DNA from: Metabacillus schmidteae
Lineage (GTDB): Bacteria; Bacillota; Bacilli; Bacillales; Bacillaceae
Reading direction: 5' to 3'
Assembly (NCBI RefSeq): GCF_903166545.1
Contig: NZ_CAESCH010000001.1
Coordinates: forward strand, 810,001 to 874,000
DNA: 64,000 nucleotides
The translations under genes and the position numbers were made by a program. Below the pieces are notes generated by a model. The model was not told the origin of the DNA. It worked only from the letters and a program-made list of their open reading frames with translations, and ran no database searches. Positions within the stretch are counted from its first letter, which is position 1; every line of letters begins with the position of its first letter. Shown here in pieces: positions 61,038-64,000 of this stretch.

Positions 61038-61112
61038 GGCCCATTGGTCAAGCGGTTAAGACACCGCCCTTTCACGGCGGTAACACGGGTTCGAATCCCG
61101 TATGGGTCACCA
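61038..61112 (+). tRNA. tRNA-Glu (TTC)
   Basis: Complete cloverleaf, CCA encoded. Confidence 0.96.
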
Positions 61113-61120
61113 TTTAAATC

Positions 61121-61196
61121 GGAGGATTAGCTCAGCTGGGAGAGCACCTGCCTTACAAGCAGGGGGTCGGCGGTTCGATCCCGTCATCCTCCACCA
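61121..61196 (+). tRNA. tRNA-Val (TAC)
   Basis: Complete cloverleaf, CCA encoded. Confidence 0.96.
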
Positions 61197-61206
61197 TATA
61201 TATTAT

Positions 61207-61283
<77 letters not shown>

Positions 61284-61289
61284 AATAAT

Positions 61290-61366
61290 GGTCCGGTAGT
61301 TCAGTTGGTTAGAATGCCTGCCTGTCACGCAGGAGGTCGCGGGTTCGAGTCCCGTCCGGACCGCCA
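61290..61366 (+). tRNA. tRNA-Asp (GTC)
   Basis: Complete cloverleaf, CCA encoded. Confidence 0.96.
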
Positions 61367-61547
61367 TTATATATGTAATTCAAAATCAGTACTTACTCTA
61401 GCCAGAATATAGAGTAAGAGGGTTTCAATAAGCGAGAAGGTCGAAGAAGCGACTGAGCGAGCACCGGAGCGTTTGTTAATACGTGAGGATGTGAGCGATG
61501 GAGCTGATGAAGAGATTCGAAGCTTAGTGGAAGCCGTAAACTATTTT
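61367..61547. other. 181-base spacer inside the tRNA cluster
   Basis: Purine-rich stretch with repeated AGCGA and GAAG words (61430-61540). It contains no tRNA. Partly resembles the repeat at 22441 (GAGCGTTTGT). Origin unknown. Confidence 0.5.
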
Positions 61548-61620
61548 GGCTCGGTAGCTCAGTTGGTAGAGCAATGGACTGAAAATCCATGTGTCGGCGG
61601 TTCGATTCCGTCCCGAGCCA
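61548..61620 (+). tRNA. tRNA-Phe (GAA)
   Basis: Complete cloverleaf. The next bases are CCT, so the terminal CCA is not fully encoded and must be added by the CCA-adding enzyme. Confidence 0.94.
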
Positions 61621-61644
61621 CCTTTTATTTTGATAAGTAAATAC

Positions 61645-61717
<73 letters not shown>

Positions 61718-61729
61718 CTCTCTAAATAT

Positions 61730-61813
61730 GGAGGGGTAGCGAAGTGGCTAAACGCGGCGGACTGTAAATCCGCTCCTTAGGGTTCGGCAGTTCGAATCTG
61801 CCCCCCTCCACCA
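61730..61813 (+). tRNA. tRNA-Tyr (GTA)
   Basis: 84 bases with long variable arm; CCA encoded. Confidence 0.95.
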
Positions 61814-61839
61814 TTTATTTTTAAAGTAAACCTACATTT

Positions 61840-61913
61840 AGGGGCATAGTTTAACGGTAGAATAGAGGTCTCCAAAACCTTTGGTGTGGGTTCGATTCCT
61901 ACTGCCCCTGCCA
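61840..61913 (+). tRNA. tRNA-Trp (CCA)
   Basis: Complete cloverleaf, CCA end encoded. Confidence 0.96.
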
Positions 61914-61926
61914 ATTTGAATATAGT

Positions 61927-62003
61927 GGCGGTTGTGGCGAAGTGGTTAACGCATCGGATTGTGGTTCCGACATTCGTGGGTTCGATTCCCATCAGCCGCC
62001 CCA
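61927..62003 (+). tRNA. tRNA-His (GTG)
   Basis: The extra 5' G pairs with C73, the histidine identity feature. CCA encoded. Confidence 0.95.
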
Positions 62004-62184
62004 TTTATATAGCTAAGTAATTAGGATACATTAGATCAGTCGATCTTGAATTATAGATCAAAAAAAGCACTTGGTTGTCGGCGATATTTCGCGTTATTTC
62101 CTGTCAGAAATAACACAAAATATCCTCTTGCGATGAGATTTCATGAAGAAGACTCGAAGAAGCTTATTCATGAAGATTATTCAA
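62004..62184. other. 181-base spacer inside the tRNA cluster
   Basis: Holds a hairpin with GTTATTTC and GAAATAAC arms (near 62090-62112) and a GAAGA-rich part. No tRNA recognised. Confidence 0.5.
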
Positions 62185-62259
62185 TGGGCTATAGCCAAGC
62201 GGTAAGGCATCGCACTTTGACTGCGACATGCGTTGGTTCGAATCCAGCTAGCCCAGCCA
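62185..62259 (+). tRNA. tRNA-Gln (TTG)
   Basis: Complete cloverleaf, CCA encoded. Confidence 0.95.
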
Positions 62260-62319
62260 TTTTCTTGACACATTTTTAGTTCTAGTGCATAGGCTAAATC
62301 ATATAAATAAAGTAAGATC

Positions 62320-62394
62320 GCGGAAGTAGTTCAGTGGTAGAACACCACCTTGCCAAGGTGGGGGTCGCGGGTTCGAATCCCGTCTTCCGCTCCA
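62320..62394 (+). tRNA. tRNA-Gly (GCC)
   Basis: Complete cloverleaf, CCA encoded. Confidence 0.96.
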
Positions 62395-62402
62395 TTTAAA
62401 AT

Positions 62403-62476
<74 letters not shown>

Positions 62477-62489
62477 TTTTAACACCCTT

Positions 62490-62578
62490 GCCGGGGTGGC
62501 GGAACTGGCAGACGCACAGGACTTAAAATCCTGCGGTAGGTGACTACCGTACCGGTTCGATTCCGGTCCTCGGCACCA
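62490..62578 (+). tRNA. tRNA-Leu (TAA)
   Basis: Long variable arm, CCA encoded. Confidence 0.96.
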
Positions 62579-62596
62579 TAATGTACTTAATCCTTT

Positions 62597-62678
62597 GCCA
62601 GTGTGGCGGAATTGGCAGACGCGCACGACTCAAAATCGTGTTCCTTCGGGAGTGTCGGTTCGACCCCGACCACTGGTA
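62597..62678 (+). tRNA. tRNA-Leu (CAA)
   Basis: Long variable arm; ends GGTA then TCT, so CCA is not encoded and the first pair is G-U. Last tRNA of the operon and next to a decayed integrase, so its 3' end may be a former attachment site. Confidence 0.94.
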
Positions 62679-62703
62679 TCTGAAATACAGTAACGACAAG
62701 GGA

Positions 62704-62730
62704 AATCGCTGATATACAGCGGTTTTTTTT
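62704..62730 (+). terminator. Terminator of the rRNA-tRNA operon
   Basis: CGCTG and CAGCG arms followed by eight T residues. Confidence 0.85.
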
Positions 62731-62767
62731 ATTGGTCAAAAATCATAAAAAATCGGTGTCAGATTGG

Positions 62768-62813
62768 CATGGGCGAGTCACCCTAAAAATATTTCATTTA
62801 GGATGACTCGACT
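62768..62813. other. Hairpin before the integrase remnant
   Basis: CGAGTCACCCTAAA and TTTAGGATGACTCG arms pair with one mismatch. Confidence 0.55.
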
Positions 62814-62864
62814 TCTCGGAAACATCTTATCCTTCGTTGAAAAGAAACGGAGGATTTTTTTATT

Positions 62865-63816
62865 ATGTCAGAAAAGAAGACAGGAAAAACAAGAACAAGG
62901 ATTCCGGATTTGTTACCCGAAGAAGACTCATTTGCAATTAAAACAAAGATGAAACAACATGGAAGAGTGTATTAAAAAGTTTTTTATTTTGGAAAAAAGC
63001 TCAAGGTATTAGTGAGACTACCTTAAAAGGGTATTCAAACCACATTAATCACTTTTTAAAAGATTCTAAAGAGTTTTGGGAAAATGTAGAAAAAACAAAG
63101 CAAGCTATTCTTACACATATGGCAGAAGACATTAAGCCGGCAATGTACAAACTTTCGTTTAGTATATTTAAGAGTTTTTTTCGATTGGTGTATTTCTGAA
63201 GGATTAGTATTTAAAAACCCATTAAAGGGTTATAAAAAATGAAAAGCACACCCAAGGATTGTTGAAATACCAACATATGGAGGTCTGAGAGATTATGCAT
63301 TAATATTATTTACCTTGGATACTTGTGCAAGACCTAGTGATGCAACAAGGTTAAACAAATTGAGTTTTGATTTACCTCGTTTTTCTGTTACAATCCCTGA
63401 GGAAGTCTCGAAAACTCGAAAGGCTAGAACGTTACCTATACTACCTCATACATCTGAAGTTTTGAAAAAGTTGTTGCGAGTTCGACCTCATGATTGGGAT
63501 GAGGACGTTCCTGTTTTTTGTAATAGTTGATGGTGAAACCTTAAATCGCAAGGAGTGGAGTACACGTATGGATGGCTATAGTAAGGAAATTTTTTTAAAA
63601 ATAAGACCCTATGACCTTAGACATGCTTTTGCGATTATGTACTTACGAAATGGGGGAAATGCCTTTTCATTGCGGAAAGTGATGGGGCACGAAAATATGG
63701 ACATGACTAAAAGATATCTGAATATTACTGGTCAGGATTTACGCGAAGTCCATCAACATGCTAGTCCTCTTAATAATCTAATTCCTAAGAAGAAAAGCCG
63801 GATAAGAAAATTCTAA
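62865..63816 (+). pseudogene. Tyrosine recombinase (phage-type integrase), decayed
   Basis: ATG 62865 with ACGGAGG upstream opens a frame broken several times. A missing base near 62960 separates KMKQ from TWKSVLKSFLFW; an extra T near 63180 separates FKSFF from DWCISEGL; a TGA stands at 63240-63242; an extra T near 63527 separates FCNS from DGETLNRKEW. Joined, the frames give about 315 residues: a SAM-like core-binding domain, then catalytic pieces CARPSDATRL (Arg), SKTRKARTLP (Lys hairpin), YDLRHAFA (Arg, His) and MGHENMDMTKRYL (His, Tyr). It sits beside tRNA-Leu, as integrases of elements inserted at tRNA genes do. Non-functional. Confidence 0.88.
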
Positions 63817-63851
63817 TACATCATGTAAGTTTGCAATGAATAATATCAAAA

Positions 63852-63883
63852 TGGAGTGGAAGAAATTTTCTCACTCTTTTTTG
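63852..63883 (+). terminator. Terminator after the integrase remnant
   Basis: GGAGTG and CACTC arms followed by TTTTTTG. Beyond it, to the window end, no gene is seen. Confidence 0.65.
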
Positions 63884-64000
63884 TATGATTTCAAATAATA
63901 ATAATTATGTGTCTAAATAAAACCTACTCATTAATAAACCGATATTTTTTCTCATGCTCTTACTATTTTTACTTAAATATGCATAGCTTGTACCAACGTT

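Overview
The window is chromosomal DNA of a low-GC, endospore-forming member of the Bacillaceae, close to Bacillus in the broad sense. The 16S rRNA is Bacillus-type. Genes from about 28.6 to 62.7 kb follow, as I recall it, the B. subtilis order yfhD-yfhE-yfhF-recX-yfhH-sspK-yfhJ-yfhP-mutY-yfhS-fabL-sspE-ygaB-ygaC-ygaD-ygaE-gsaB-ygaF-perR-ygzB-ygxA-rrnD-trnD. Spore genes (sspK, sspE, yfhD) confirm a spore former. Relative to that backbone, the insertions are a GNAT/amidohydrolase pair, an ABC-2 exporter, a K+ channel-like gene, an M29 aminopeptidase, a hydroxyacid dehydrogenase and an IS1182-type element.

Layout. 0-3 kb: the 3' end of a TrmA/RlmD-type RNA methyltransferase and the ABC-F ATPase yfmM. 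3.3-14.4 kb: an accessory stretch of small hypothetical genes and decaying genes (a membrane-protein gene with one in-frame stop, a DUF3231 gene with a frameshift and a stop), a small GreA-C-domain protein behind a short leader ORF, a ktrD-like K+ transporter behind a c-di-AMP (ydaO) riboswitch, and an aminoglycoside nucleotidyltransferase whose last codons lie in a short palindromic repeat. 14.6-22.4 kb: an FAD oxidoreductase, two LacI regulators and a four-gene operon (ThuA-like, two Gfo/Idh/MocA dehydrogenases, a TIM-barrel isomerase). A palindromic operator lies both before the second LacI gene and in the operon promoter. 22.6-28.4 kb: an RlmI-like methyltransferase, a P-loop kinase-like protein, yfmL, a 154-bp tandem repeat, an amidase and a cluster of DnaA boxes. 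28.6-55.6 kb: the conserved yfh/yga backbone. 55.6-62.7 kb: a complete rRNA operon with tandem promoters and 16 tRNAs. 62.7-63.8 kb: a decayed tyrosine recombinase beside the last tRNA-Leu.

Most notable non-coding signals: (1) a tRNA-like leader before the GNAT gene, with a chain of three mutually exclusive helices ending in sequestration of its ribosome binding site; (2) six DnaA-box-like sites, three of them perfect, in about 150 bp far from any dnaA gene; (3) about 12 tandem copies of a 52-bp palindromic unit in two alternating subtypes between mutY and yfhS; (4) several families of dispersed palindromic repeats, one with compensatory changes in its central stem.

All calls come from reading the sequence and from remembered family features; no database search was run. 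Gene symbols follow B. subtilis where motifs, length and neighbours agree.
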